Part shown: piece by piece, positions 8,713-17,827 of the stretch
Layout: each line of letters starts with the position of its first letter
How positions within the stretch are numbered: position 1 is the first letter of the stretch
Origin: Planctomyces sp. SH-PL62
GTDB lineage: Bacteria > Planctomycetota > Planctomycetia > Isosphaerales > Isosphaeraceae
Length of the DNA: 64,000 bases
Assembly (NCBI RefSeq): GCF_001610895.1
Contig: NZ_CP011273.1
Span: 5,456,001 to 5,520,000 of the forward strand
Reading direction: 5' to 3'
Made by a program: the position numbers and the translations under genes
Notes under the pieces: model-generated
The model's database searches: none
What the model saw: the letters and a program-made list of their open reading frames with translations, nothing else
Told to the model about the DNA's origin: nothing

Positions 8713-9027
8713 ATGATCGATCCTCCCAGCAACATCCGAGCCCATCAAGCGGAACAGATCCTGGAGGTCGCCTGGCCCGACGGATCGGTCGACCGATTCC
8801 CCTACCGCTTCCTCCGCGCCGAGTGCCCCTGCGCCAGTTGCCGGGACGAGTGGAGCGGCGAGCGGATCATCCAGATCGAGCACGTCCGCGAGGACGTCAA
8901 GCTCGAAGCGATCGAGCCGGTCGGCAACTACGCGATCAAGCCCTCCTGGAGCGACGGCCACTCCACCGGCATCTTCACCTGGGATACGCTCAAGGAAGCC
9001 GCCCGATCCATCCCCAAACCCGGATGA
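8713..9027 (+). CDS. DUF971 domain-containing protein
   Basis: A 104-residue stand-alone DUF971 (gamma-butyrobetaine hydroxylase N-terminal-like) domain. It shows the typical opening IRAHQAEQILEVAWPDGSVDRFP, the Cys motif ECPCASCRDEW (about 38-48, probably a zinc site), the middle segment VGNYAIKPSWSDGHSTGIFTWD and the end TLKEA. Such proteins occur alone in many bacteria and have been linked to Fe-S cluster carrier functions; the exact role here is not evident. The stop codon overlaps the ATG of the following glycosyltransferase (ATGA), implying translational coupling. Start ATG at 8713 gives the canonical family N-terminus. Confidence 0.88.
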   Translation: MIDPPSNIRAHQAEQILEVAWPDGSVDRFPYRFLRAECPCASCRDEWSGERIIQIEHVREDVKLEAIEPVGNYAIKPSWSDGHSTGIFTWDTLKEAARSIPKPG

Positions 9028-10001
9028 CCGCCCTTCCGGCCGACCCGGCGCCCCGGCTCACGGTCGCCGTCCCCACCTGCAACGGCGAGCCCCACCTGGC
9101 CGAGGCCCTCGCGGGCGTGCTCGCCCAGCAGGGCGCGATGTTCGACCTGCTCGTCTGCGACGACCGATCGGACGACCGGACCGTCGATCGGGTTCGCGAG
9201 CTGGCCGGCGATCGCGCCCGGATCGAGATCAACCCGGAGCGCCTGGGCCTGGCCGGCAACTGGAACCGCGCGGTCACCCTGAGCCGCACCCCCTGGGTCG
9301 CCGTCTTCCACCAGGACGACGTCATGCGCCCCGGCGACCTCGCGTCCCGGCTCGGGGCGATCGAGAGGCCGGGCGCCGAGAGCCTTGGGCTGATCGCCGG
9401 CCCGGCCGACGTGATCGACCAGTCCGGCCGCCCCGTCCCCCCCGAGATCGTCGAATACGGCGGGCTGGCCGAGCCCCCCACCGGCCGGTTCGTCGACTTC
9501 CCCCCCGGCGCGTTCGCGTCCCGGCTGGAGGCTTCGAACCTCCTCCGCTGCTCGGCCGTGACCACGAGCAAGCTCGCGCACGAGGCCGTCGGCGGCTTCG
9601 ACCCGAGCTATCGCTACGTCGTCGACTGGGACTTCTGGCTCCGCGTGGCCGACCGATTCGCCGTCACCTGGATCGCCCAGGAGCCGAAGGTCTCCGTCCG
9701 CTGGCACGCCGCCAGCGAGACCCACCGCTTCAAGGTCGGCCTCGACGACCTGGAAGAGACCGAACGGCTGCTGACGAGGCGCTCCGTGCGCCCCGGCCGT
9801 CGCCTGGCCCGCGCCTACCTCAACCGCGCCCACGACGCCCTCCGCGCCGGGCGCGTCGACCTGGCCCGCACCGCGCTCGACCGCGCCGTCGCGATCAGCC
9901 CCGCCGTGCTGACCTCGATCCTCGCCGACCCCCGGCTCGCCGCGCAGATGGCGACGCTCCGGCTCGCCCCGAGGCTCGCCCGACGCTGGTTCGCCCGCTG
10001 A
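9024..10001 (+). CDS. GT2-family glycosyltransferase
   Basis: Inverting GT-A glycosyltransferase, 325 residues, cytoplasmic, probably making an extracellular glycan. The N-terminal Rossmann-like half has LTVAVPTCNGEPHLAEAL and LLVCDDRSDD (nucleotide binding). The DxD-type metal motif is FHQDDVMRPGD (about 95-105). Further on are GGFDPSYRYVVDWDFWLRVA, the acceptor-side motif usual in GT2, and a His-containing strand SVRWHAASETH. The last 70 residues form a helical, TPR-like tail (RAYLNRAHDALRAGRVDLARTA). It overlaps the DUF971 stop by 4 bp. Sugar donor and acceptor cannot be assigned from sequence. Confidence 0.88.
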   Translation: MTALPADPAPRLTVAVPTCNGEPHLAEALAGVLAQQGAMFDLLVCDDRSDDRTVDRVRELAGDRARIEINPERLGLAGNWNRAVTLSRTPWVAVFHQDDVMRPGDLASRLGAIERPGAESLGLIAGPADVIDQSGRPVPPEIVEYGGLAEPPTGRFVDFPPGAFASRLEASNLLRCSAVTTSKLAHEAVGGFDPSYRYVVDWDFWLRVADRFAVTWIAQEPKVSVRWHAASETHRFKVGLDDLEETERLLTRRSVRPGRRLARAYLNRAHDALRAGRVDLARTALDRAVAISPAVLTSILADPRLAAQMATLRLAPRLARRWFAR

Positions 10002-10013
10002 CGATCGACGACT

Positions 10014-10445
10014 TCACTTCAAGGGCCCGACGTCGCAGAGCGGGATGATCGGGCTGGTCGATTCCAGGAGGTCCTGCAAGCTCACGCTCCGGAAGGCCGC
10101 TTCCATCGTCGCGTACGCCTGGTCCAGCTCGCGATGGAGCGGACAGAGCGTGGTGTGAGAGGGCAGGCCCAGCGGACAGTGACGGATGCGCTCGATCGGC
10201 GCGACCGCTTCCACCACGTCCAGGATCGTGACCTCCCGCGGCGGTTTGACCAGCTCATAGCCCCCGCCGGGCCCCGGCCGCGAGCGCACCAGGCCCACCG
10301 CCGCCAGGTCCTGCAAGACCCGGTTCAGATACGACCGGGGCGTCTTCGTCTTCAGCGCCAGCACGTCCGCCGACGCCAGCCGGCCGGGCTGGCCCGCCAG
10401 GCACACCGCGGCCCTCAATGCGTATTCCGCCGTCTTCGGCAGCAT
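10014..10445 (-). CDS. Rrf2-family regulator, NsrR-like
   Basis: Rrf2 winged-helix regulator, 143 residues. It starts [17 protein letters not shown] and has the helix-turn-helix [19 protein letters not shown] and the wing [12 protein letters not shown]. Three Cys downstream (in RHCPLG, LCPLH and PLCD) could bind a nitric-oxide-sensitive Fe-S cluster, although their spacing (C-x10-C, then about 40 residues) is wider than in classical NsrR. It is divergent from hmp with a 208-bp shared intergenic region, so it is most likely the NO-responsive repressor of hmp. An IscR-like role is less likely because no isc/suf genes are nearby. Start: [10 protein letters not shown] is the family N-terminus. 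Confidence 0.82.
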   Translation of the reverse strand: MLPKTAEYALRAAVCLAGQPGRLASADVLALKTKTPRSYLNRVLQDLAAVGLVRSRPGPGGGYELVKPPREVTILDVVEAVAPIERIRHCPLGLPSHTTLCPLHRELDQAYATMEAAFRSVSLQDLLESTSPIIPLCDVGPLK

Positions 10446-10553
10446 GAATTCCCCGCTGATTCTCGTTCCAAGGCCCTCGCCCGGTCCGCGACCTCGGAGG
10501 CCCGAAACCATCATACACGCGATCCGCGGATCCGGCCCGAAATATCCTGCACC

Positions 10554-10586
10554 TTGACGTCCAGATCCTATTCTGTATATTCGGAT
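10554..10586 (+). promoter_or_regulatory. hmp promoter and candidate Rrf2 operator
   Basis: TTGACG (10554-10559) and TATATT (10576-10581) are separated by 16 bp, close to the consensus sigma-70 promoter. A dyad ATCC-N14-GGAT (10565-10586) covers the -10 element and is a candidate binding site for the divergent Rrf2 regulator. The region is markedly AT-richer than the genes. Confidence 0.45.
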
Positions 10587-10653
10587 GTAGATTTCAAGCC
10601 GTCGCCCGCCGAGTGGGGGCGGATCCGTCCCCCGGCCCGCCAGGAGAACCCGC

Positions 10654-11898
10654 ATGCTCCGCCCCGAGACGATCGCCATCATCAAGCAGATCACGCCCGC
10701 GGTGGCCGCGAACGCCGAGACGATCACGCGGCGATTCTACCAGTTGATGTTCGCCGGCGACCCGCAGGTCCAGGCGTATTTCAACCAGGCCCACCAGCAT
10801 TCGGGGGGCCAGCAGCAGGCGCTCGCGGGGGCCATCTGCGCGTATTTCGCCCATATCGACAACCCGGCCGTGCTGGGGCCGGCGATTGAGTTGATCGCCC
10901 AGAAGCACTGCTCGCTGGGGATCAAGCCGGAGCATTATCCGATCGTCGGCAAGCACCTGCTGGCGGCCATCGGCGACGTCATGGGCGACGCCGTCACCGA
11001 GCCGATCGTGGCGGCGGTCGCCGAGGCCTACGGCTTCCTGGCCGACGTCTGCATCCAGCGCGAGGCCGAGATCTACCGACAGCAGCGCGAGGCCGTCGGC
11101 GGCTGGAACGGCTATCGCACGTTCGTGGTCGATCGCAAGGTCCCCGAGAGCGACATCGTCACCTCCTTCTACCTCCGACCCGCCGACGGCGGCCCCCTGC
11201 CGACGTACGAGCCCGGCCAGTACGTCACCGTGCGGATCGACCATCCCAGGACCCCGACCTCGCCGCGCAACTACAGCCTCTCCGACCGGCCCGGCCAGGA
11301 CCACTACCGGATCAGCGTCAAGCGCGAGCCGGCCCTCGCCGCCGAGGCCCCCGACGGCCTGATCTCCAACTACCTGCACGACGAAATCCTCGCCGGGGAC
11401 GAGCTGGAACTCGGCCCCCCCTGCGGCGAGTTCACGATCCCGGACCAGGCCGCCGACCGTCCCATCGTCCTGCTCGCCGGCGGCATCGGCGTCACCCCCC
11501 TGCTGGCCATGGCCAAGGACCTGGTCTACCGCAGGCCCAACACCCCGATCCACTTCCTCCACGCCGCCCGCAACAGCCAGATCCAGCCCTTCGCCGACGA
11601 ACTTCGCGCCCTCAAGGCGGCGTCGGACAACGTGGACCTCCACATCGTCTACGACGCCCCGCTCGCCGACGACCTCGCCAGGGGACGTTGCGACCGCGTC
11701 GGCTTCATCGACTCGAACATGATCCGCGACTGGGCCCCCTGCGACGAGGCCTCGTTCTTCTTCTGCGGCCCCAAGCCGTTCATGCAGTCGGTCTACTCCA
11801 CCCTCAAGAACCTGAACGTCGACGACGACCGCATCCGCTTCGAGTTCTTCGGGCCCCGCCAGGAGATCACCGCCGCCCCCGTCGCCGCGACGGCCTGA
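10654..11898 (+). CDS. hmp: Flavohaemoglobin (nitric oxide dioxygenase)
   Basis: Converts NO and O2 to nitrate using NAD(P)H; cytoplasmic NO detoxification. Its 414 residues cover the expected three domains. The globin (1-140) has the B10 Tyr in RRFYQLMF (about Y29), a distal Gln in GGQQQALAG and the proximal His in AQKHCSLGI (about H85). The FAD domain has [11 protein letters not shown] and [10 protein letters not shown]. The NAD domain has [15 protein letters not shown] and [11 protein letters not shown] good AGGAGA motif precedes the ATG. It is divergent from an Rrf2 regulator with three cysteines, an arrangement that fits NsrR control of hmp. All key residues appear intact. Confidence 0.95.
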   Translation: MLRPETIAIIKQITPAVAANAETITRRFYQLMFAGDPQVQAYFNQAHQHSGGQQQALAGAICAYFAHIDNPAVLGPAIELIAQKHCSLGIKPEHYPIVGKHLLAAIGDVMGDAVTEPIVAAVAEAYGFLADVCIQREAEIYRQQREAVGGWNGYRTFVVDRKVPESDIVTSFYLRPADGGPLPTYEPGQYVTVRIDHPRTPTSPRNYSLSDRPGQDHYRISVKREPALAAEAPDGLISNYLHDEILAGDELELGPPCGEFTIPDQAADRPIVLLAGGIGVTPLLAMAKDLVYRRPNTPIHFLHAARNSQIQPFADELRALKAASDNVDLHIVYDAPLADDLARGRCDRVGFIDSNMIRDWAPCDEASFFFCGPKPFMQSVYSTLKNLNVDDDRIRFEFFGPRQEITAAPVAATA

Positions 11899-12082
11899 CC
11901 CTCCCCCGCAGTGGGGCGGTCGACCGGCCGCCCCACCCCGATTCGCCACCTCCCTCCCGGAATCCGACCCTCCCCCGTCCCGCCGTTCGGGCTATGATCG
12001 GCGCGTGACGCCGGGAGGGGTTCGCGCGCAAGGTCGGCTTGCCTCGTTCGCCCGCCGGATCGGTTCGCGAGGCGGTGGGAAA

Positions 12083-12478
12083 ATGAAGCGGGCCGCGATG
12101 TTCTCCCGGAGGGTCGTCGACCCGGTCAACTCGGTCGCCTGGTTCGCCATGGACGCGCTCTGGCTCGCGCAACTGGCCGGCCCGGCCTACCTCGCGTCCG
12201 CCGCGACCCTCTCGACCGGCGCGACCCTCCTCTTCCTCAACTGGCGGCGCTGGGCTCGGCTGCGCGACGACCTGACGCTCAACGCCTGGATGTGGATGAA
12301 CGCGCTCTGGATGATCTCGGACCTCGGCGACCGGCCGATGTTCCGCAAGGCCGCCCTGGGGTTCGCGATCCTGGGCGCGATCCTCCTCGCCAACGAGCTC
12401 CGCCCTTCTCCGAACCGATTCGAGTCGCTCGCCCGCTTCAAGAAGATGCGCATCCCCCCACGTCCCCGTCGGCGTTGA
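12083..12478 (+). CDS. Small membrane protein of unknown function
   Basis: A 131-residue inner-membrane protein that I do not recognise. Three hydrophobic helices are visible: about 19-49, containing SVAWFAMDALWLAQLAGPAYL, then about 72-85 and 93-110. A Trp-rich segment, LNAWMWMNALWMISDLGD, lies in the second helix region. Start ATG at 12083 follows a GGTGGGA motif; a further in-frame ATG is at 12101 and an upstream one would add a basic leader. A TATGAT -10-like element lies about 90 bp upstream. There is no obvious operon partner. The arrangement of helices and short loops resembles small permease-like or DUF membrane families, but no family can be named. Confidence 0.6.
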   Translation: MKRAAMFSRRVVDPVNSVAWFAMDALWLAQLAGPAYLASAATLSTGATLLFLNWRRWARLRDDLTLNAWMWMNALWMISDLGDRPMFRKAALGFAILGAILLANELRPSPNRFESLARFKKMRIPPRPRRR

Positions 12479-13007
12479 GCGTCTCCATTCGCGGTTCCTG
12501 GGGTAGTGTCAGGATGGACGAATCCGCCCGCGAGGCGATTTCGCGCCCCGACCCGATCGGCCCGAGGCCCTCACCAGGCGACACCGGACGATCGGCGAGC
12601 CTGGACCCGAGAGGAACATCAAAAGCGCCAAACGAAGCCAATTTTCCAGGGCCGAACCCGAAACCCAAATGCTTTGCCTGATGGAGATTCCGCTCGATGG
12701 CTTTGTTCCCCTCGGCTGGCGAACGAACCCGATTTCCGAGCGTCGCGAGGACGCCCTCGCCAGATAGGGAAAACGGCACGATCGAAGCCAATCGGAAAAC
12801 CATAAACGCCTAACCGAAAGCAACTTAATTCGATTTCACGGCGTAAATACGAAGCCAATCGAACCCAATGCGCGAGGGACGCGGCCGAAGGCCACCGCGC
12901 GGGGTGGCTTGTCGGGGAATTGACGTCCGGGGCATAATGGGAGGATTCCCTCCAACGGCGACGGCGACCGGGACCCCCATTTCTTCGCGAGGCATAGATC
13001 GACGACC
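12479..13007. repeat. Gene-free interval with degenerate repeat copies
   Basis: No gene is visible in this 529-bp stretch. At 12631-12653 a 23-bp segment matches the reverse complement of 51034-51056 at 21 positions, so a degenerate copy of the repeat family described at 50.9-51.6 kb lies here. Further fragments (GAAGCCAATCG near 12783 and 12852, GAACGAACCC near 12721) look like decayed copies. Local AT content rises near 12800-12870. A CATAAT -10-like element at 12933-12938 may belong to the following ygiQ gene. Confidence 0.55.
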
Positions 13008-15032
13008 ATGACGCTTGAGGCGATCGCCCCACTCCCGTGTTCCTCGCGGAACGAAGCCCCGACGCAACTGCCGGTGCTGCCGCTCGTTCCGATCTCGCGT
13101 CCGCACCTCCCGGCCTCCCGCGCCGAGATGGACGCGCGGGGATGGGACGCAGTCGACGTGGTCCTCGTCACCGGCGACGCCTACGTCGACCACCCCGCCT
13201 TCGCGATGGGGATCCTCGGCCGGGTGCTGGAAGCGGCCGGATTCCGGGTTGCGATCCTGAGCCAGCCCGACTGGCGGAGCGCCGAGCCCTGGCGGCAGTT
13301 CGGCCGCCCCCGGCTGTTCTTCGGCGTCAGCGCCGGGAACATGGACAGCATGATCAACCACTATACGGCCAACAAGAAGGTCCGTAACGACGACGCCTAC
13401 AGCCCCGGCGGCCGGATCGGCCTGCGCCCCGACCGCGCCACGATCCCCTACTGCCACCGCTCTCGCGAGGCCTTCCCCGGCGTCCCGATCATCGCCGGAG
13501 GGGTCGAGGCCTCGCTTCGCAGGCTGGCGCACTACGACTACTGGAGCGACACCGTCAAGCGGTCGATCCTGCTGGACTCGAAGGCCGACCTCGTCGTCTT
13601 CGGCATGGGCGAGCAGCCGATCGTCGAGATCGCCCGGCGGCTCCAGGCCGGCGAGTCCACCCGCAACCTGCGCGACATGCGGGCCGTCGCCTACGCGATG
13701 GGTGCCAGCGAGACCCCGCCGGCCGACGCGTTCGTCCTGCCGACCTTCGAGGAGGTCAAGGCCGACAAGCATCGGTTCGCCGAGGCCACCAAGCGGATCC
13801 ACCTGGAGACGAACCCGCTCAACGCCAGGCGGCTCGTCCAGTATCACGACCGCCAGGCCGTCGTCTGCAACCCTCCCGGCCTGCCGATCAGCCAGGACGA
13901 CATGGACCGCACCTACGGCCTGCCGTTCACCCGCCGCCCCCACCCCATGTACAAGGCGGAGCGGATCCCGGCGTACGAGGTCGTCAAGGATTCGGTGACG
14001 ATCATGCGGGGCTGCTTCGGCGGCTGCACCTTCTGCTCGATCACCGCCCACCAGGGCCGGATCATCCAGTCCCGCTCGCAGGAGTCGATCCTGACCGAGC
14101 TGAAGCAGATGGGCCAGGACCCGAAGTTCTCGGGCGTCGTCTCCGACATCGGCGGCCCGACCGCCAACATGTACCAGATGCGCTGCACCCGCCCCGAGGT
14201 GGAGGCCAAGTGCAAGCGGCTCTCGTGCGTGCATCCCACGGTCTGCAAGCTGCTGGGGACCGACCACGGACCCCTGATCGAGCTGATGAAGCAGAGTCGC
14301 GAGACGCCGGGGATCTCCAAGGTCCACGTCGCCTCGGGCATCCGCATGGACCTCGCCCAGAAGTCCCCCGAATACCTGGAGGAGCTGGCGACCCACCACG
14401 TCGGCGGCCACCTCAAGGTCGCCCCGGAGCACACCGACCCGGCCGTCCTCAAGCTGATGAAGAAGCCCGACTCCGAGGACTACGCGGGCTTCGCCGAGGC
14501 CTTCCAGAAGGCCAGCCGCAAGGCTGGCAAGAAGCAGTTCCTGGTGCCGTACTACATCGCCTCCCACCCGGGGAGCGACCTGAACGCCATGATCGACCTG
14601 GCCGTCTTCCTCAAGCGCAACGGCTACCGCCCCGACCAGGTCCAGGACTTCATCCCCGCGCCGTTCGACATCGCCACCTGCATGTACTACACCGGCATGG
14701 ACCCGTTCACCGGCGCGGAGGTCTACGTCGCGCAGCACCTCCGCGACCGCAAGCTCCAGCGGGCGCTGATGCAATTCTTCAAGCCGGAGAACTATTTCAT
14801 GGTCCGCGAGGCGCTGCTCAAGGCGGCGCGACAGGACCTTATCGGAAGCGGGTGCGATTGCCTGATCCCGGCGAATCCCCCGCAGGCCGCCCTGCAGGCG
14901 CGCAGGGAGAAGGCGAACGAGTCGCTGGGCGAGGGTAAGTACGTCCACCAGATCCCGCCCCAGGGATCGAAGGGCTATCGGCCGGGACGGACCTCGGCTC
15001 AGCGACGTCAGGGGAAAAAGCAGGGTTCGTGA
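13008..15032 (+). CDS. ygiQ: YgiQ-family radical SAM protein
   Basis: Radical S-adenosylmethionine enzyme of the UPF0313/YgiQ family, 674 residues; the reaction is not established. The N-terminal DUF3362-type start has [20 protein letters not shown] and GIDVEAS-like segments ([20 protein letters not shown]). The [4Fe-4S] motif is [10 protein letters not shown] (Cys 336, 340, 343). SAM-binding and barrel landmarks follow ([35 protein letters not shown]). The conserved C-terminal part is [25 protein letters not shown]. The tail is basic. Start at 13008 chosen as the first ATG after a TTGACG/CATAAT region. A decayed copy of its C-terminal part lies at 17301-17507, beyond the next gene. Confidence 0.93.
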   Translation: MTLEAIAPLPCSSRNEAPTQLPVLPLVPISRPHLPASRAEMDARGWDAVDVVLVTGDAYVDHPAFAMGILGRVLEAAGFRVAILSQPDWRSAEPWRQFGRPRLFFGVSAGNMDSMINHYTANKKVRNDDAYSPGGRIGLRPDRATIPYCHRSREAFPGVPIIAGGVEASLRRLAHYDYWSDTVKRSILLDSKADLVVFGMGEQPIVEIARRLQAGESTRNLRDMRAVAYAMGASETPPADAFVLPTFEEVKADKHRFAEATKRIHLETNPLNARRLVQYHDRQAVVCNPPGLPISQDDMDRTYGLPFTRRPHPMYKAERIPAYEVVKDSVTIMRGCFGGCTFCSITAHQGRIIQSRSQESILTELKQMGQDPKFSGVVSDIGGPTANMYQMRCTRPEVEAKCKRLSCVHPTVCKLLGTDHGPLIELMKQSRETPGISKVHVASGIRMDLAQKSPEYLEELATHHVGGHLKVAPEHTDPAVLKLMKKPDSEDYAGFAEAFQKASRKAGKKQFLVPYYIASHPGSDLNAMIDLAVFLKRNGYRPDQVQDFIPAPFDIATCMYYTGMDPFTGAEVYVAQHLRDRKLQRALMQFFKPENYFMVREALLKAARQDLIGSGCDCLIPANPPQAALQARREKANESLGEGKYVHQIPPQGSKGYRPGRTSAQRRQGKKQGS

Positions 15033-15388
15033 CGATCGCGAGATGCGATCATCGCAAAAAACACGATTTGCTTGATTCCCAGACAATCCCATTCATACAA
15101 TCACCGTGCAATCCTCGGCCCGTCGCCCGGTCCAGGCGCGAAAGAAGCGTCTGCCGAGAGTCGGGGGACGCCGAGGTTGCAATCCGGGGAAGCCCCCGCT
15201 CAGGCGAGGGTTGGAAATACGACGATCCGTTCAGATCCAAAGCCTGAGACGCCGGCATGCCCACGTGCAGTCCAGCCCTTGCGATCGCCCGCGTGAGGCC
15301 AGCCTCGGCCGCCTGGTTGGTCGCCTGGCTGTTTACCCTGCTTCAGCAGTAGCCATGCCGCATCATTCTACCCGCTAGAACGATCGCC

Positions 15389-17089
15389 ATGCCGAGCGAC
15401 TCCTTGAAGAGCCACCTCATGGAAACCTCCGCGTCTCCCTCCTCGCGCCCGACGGACTCCTCGTGGTGGCGGGGGACGGTGATCGCCCTGGTCATCCTCG
15501 CAGTCGGGCTCGCGATCGGATGCTTCGCAATGGGGGAGACAGGCCCGCTCTGGCCGGACTCGCCTCGATACGCGAACGGCGCGGCGATGATCCTCGACTG
15601 GCTGAGGTCGGGGGACTACCATTCCCCCAAGGCTTTCGCCCTACGGAACTACGCCCAGTACCCATCCTTCAGCATTCCGTACCACCCGCCGGGTTATCCG
15701 CTGGTGCTGGCCATCTGGTTCGGCGTCACCGGGCCGTCGTATGCGTCGGCTCGGCTGTTCATCGCCGTGTGCTGGGCCGCGACCGGCGGGCTGTTTTATC
15801 TGATCCACCGCCACTTCGGAGCGGGGCGGACCTCTAGCGCGGCTGTGGCCTTGCTCCTCCTGACCACCCCTCCGCTAGCGATTTGGGCGCGGGACACCAT
15901 GTCAGAGGTCCCAAGCCTCGTGCCACTGCTGGCCGCCACCCTGTTCTATGTCAGGTGGTTGGACGGGGGACGAGCATGGAACGCCGCCCTGGCGGGGTTG
16001 CTGCTTGAGACCGCGTTCTTCTTCCGCGTGACCACCTCCGCGGTCGTCCCGGGATTGGTCCTTTACGGCATGCTGACGCGTGGGCTGACTCGGCGGAAAC
16101 TCCTCTGCGTGGCGCTCTTCGGGGTCGTCTACCTTTCGGTGAACGCGGGTTATATCACATTCGCGGCCCAGTACAGCCGGCACGAGGTGTCCGCCGACGG
16201 TAAAGACCAGGGACTCGGCTTCGCGCAAGCTATCCAGTACTTCCGCGTCTGTTCGCCGGGTCTGGTGGCGGGTGGGACGGCCGCCGTCGGGTTCGGCGGG
16301 TTGCTCGCGGCCCTGATCGGACGGTCCGTCCACCGGCCGGTCCTGTTGTGGGCGGCGTGGTTGGCCAGTTGCGTCGCTTTCAAGATCGCCGTCCCCACGA
16401 CCACCGAGGTCCGGCACTTGGTTCTGGCGATGCCGGCGCTCGCCGGCCTGGCCGTGGCGTGGTTCCCGGACCGCGACTCATCCCGCTATCAGAGGCGACT
16501 GGCCCTCGCCGCAGCCTTGTCGACGCTAGCCGTGGCCTTCAATCTCTTCGTCCTCGCGAGAACGACTCCTCGAGGCCTGGTCGGCTACGCACCGGTCGCC
16601 GAAGCCCTGGCGAAGGCCGACGGCCCCGGGCATATCTTCATGGCCTGCCCGGAAGACCAGGAGCTGATGTTCCGCTACCGCGTCGCCCACCCCGCACGAG
16701 ACCGAGACTGCGTGCGGAGCGACCGCAGCCTCGTCGTGCGGGTATCGGAATACGCCCACCAAACCGACGATGTCCGCGCGACGACGCAAGACGACGTGCT
16801 CGACGTCTTCCGACGCGGCCGGATCGGCTATGTGGTGACGTGCCAGCCGTATCCTGGGCGGCGAGACGTCCGCCCAGTCGACTACAAGCTGACGGAACAG
16901 ACGGTCCGCGCACGCCCCGAAATGTTCCGCGAAATCAAATCGTTCCCGCTTCTGGTCGATTACGTCGACGGGGCTCACCGCGACACTCAGGGGCTGGTGA
17001 CGATCTGGCAGGTGACGGCCCACGTCGAAGACGGTCCACCTGACCTGCCGGTCCTCGTCCCGACGGCCAGCTTGAGGATCGAGCCTTAA
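15389..17089 (+). CDS. Integral membrane glycosyltransferase, GT39/PMT-like
   Basis: A polytopic membrane protein (566 aa, about ten hydrophobic helices) resembling ArnT/PMT-type lipid-linked sugar transferases (GT-C fold). The first periplasmic loop holds the acidic motif TGPLWPDSPRYANGA (about 50-64), where GT39 enzymes carry their catalytic acidic residue, and PYHPPGYPLVLAIWF further on matches the family. The C-terminal 150 residues are soluble. GC content and codon choice are visibly lower than in neighbouring genes (many A/T third positions), which suggests transfer from elsewhere. An alternative start lies at 15419. It is flanked upstream by ygiQ and downstream by a ygiQ fragment. The 356 bp before it (15033-15388) hold no recognisable gene. 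Confidence 0.75.
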   Translation: MPSDSLKSHLMETSASPSSRPTDSSWWRGTVIALVILAVGLAIGCFAMGETGPLWPDSPRYANGAAMILDWLRSGDYHSPKAFALRNYAQYPSFSIPYHPPGYPLVLAIWFGVTGPSYASARLFIAVCWAATGGLFYLIHRHFGAGRTSSAAVALLLLTTPPLAIWARDTMSEVPSLVPLLAATLFYVRWLDGGRAWNAALAGLLLETAFFFRVTTSAVVPGLVLYGMLTRGLTRRKLLCVALFGVVYLSVNAGYITFAAQYSRHEVSADGKDQGLGFAQAIQYFRVCSPGLVAGGTAAVGFGGLLAALIGRSVHRPVLLWAAWLASCVAFKIAVPTTTEVRHLVLAMPALAGLAVAWFPDRDSSRYQRRLALAAALSTLAVAFNLFVLARTTPRGLVGYAPVAEALAKADGPGHIFMACPEDQELMFRYRVAHPARDRDCVRSDRSLVVRVSEYAHQTDDVRATTQDDVLDVFRRGRIGYVVTCQPYPGRRDVRPVDYKLTEQTVRARPEMFREIKSFPLLVDYVDGAHRDTQGLVTIWQVTAHVEDGPPDLPVLVPTASLRIEP

Positions 17090-17300
17090 CAAGGGTCGTC
17101 CGGCCAAATTCGAGAGGGATCTTCCCAGCGACCCCACGTCCAGGATTCCTCGCCTCCTCCGAGCCTCATGGTGCACCAACGCAGGGGGCGTGGGCGGAAC
17201 CTCGATGCTTGCCGCCGCGATCCGTCGAGCACGCATGGCAGCCCATCGAGTTACCGGATATTGTGGGATGACGATCGTCTTAACGCAAATTGGCAAATTG

Positions 17301-17507
17301 TTCGACATCGCCGCGTGCATGTCCTGCACCGGCAAGGACCCGTTCGCCGGCCGAGAGGCCTACGCCGCCCAGCACCTCCGCGACCGCAAGCTCCAGCGGG
17401 CGTCGCTCCAGTGCTTCCGCCCCGAGGACGACTTCGAGGGCCGGAAGGCCCTGCCCGCCGTCGGCCGCGAAGACCTGATCGGCGGCGGCGCCCTGCAACC
17501 CCCAGAC
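17301..17507 (+). pseudogene. Decayed copy of the ygiQ 3' region
   Basis: An open frame here reads FDIAACMSCTGKDPFAG... and [20 protein letters not shown], which aligns over about 68 residues with the C-terminal part of the intact YgiQ at 14.66-14.88 kb ([37 protein letters not shown]). Some stretches are identical at nucleotide level, for example the run encoding [11 protein letters not shown]. The fragment lacks everything upstream, including the radical SAM motif, so it cannot function. The rest of the interval 17090-17827 holds no recognisable gene, only a simple-sequence ACGACCAC-type stretch near 17540-17570. Confidence 0.75.
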
Positions 17508-17827
17508 AAGCCAACCACGCGGTCTGAGGCACCTGACACGACGACCACACGACCACTACCACGACCACGCCGTCCTGAATCCCGCGAAGGCGGAGAAGTC
17601 GACCGAACCAAGGCCCGAGCCGGCGAAGCGGCGAGGGGAGAAACGGTAAGGACGAGACGTTGCCGATTCGACGGCGGACGACGCGCCGAACGGGTCGAGA
17701 TCGCCCGCCGACCCTCGGCCGAACGACGGCCGACGCCACTGGATGACATTCACAAAGCCTGATTTGACACTCGCCGCATCGAGCCCGACCGCCCGACCGG
17801 CCCTTCCCTCCCGAGGTCGTCCCGACC

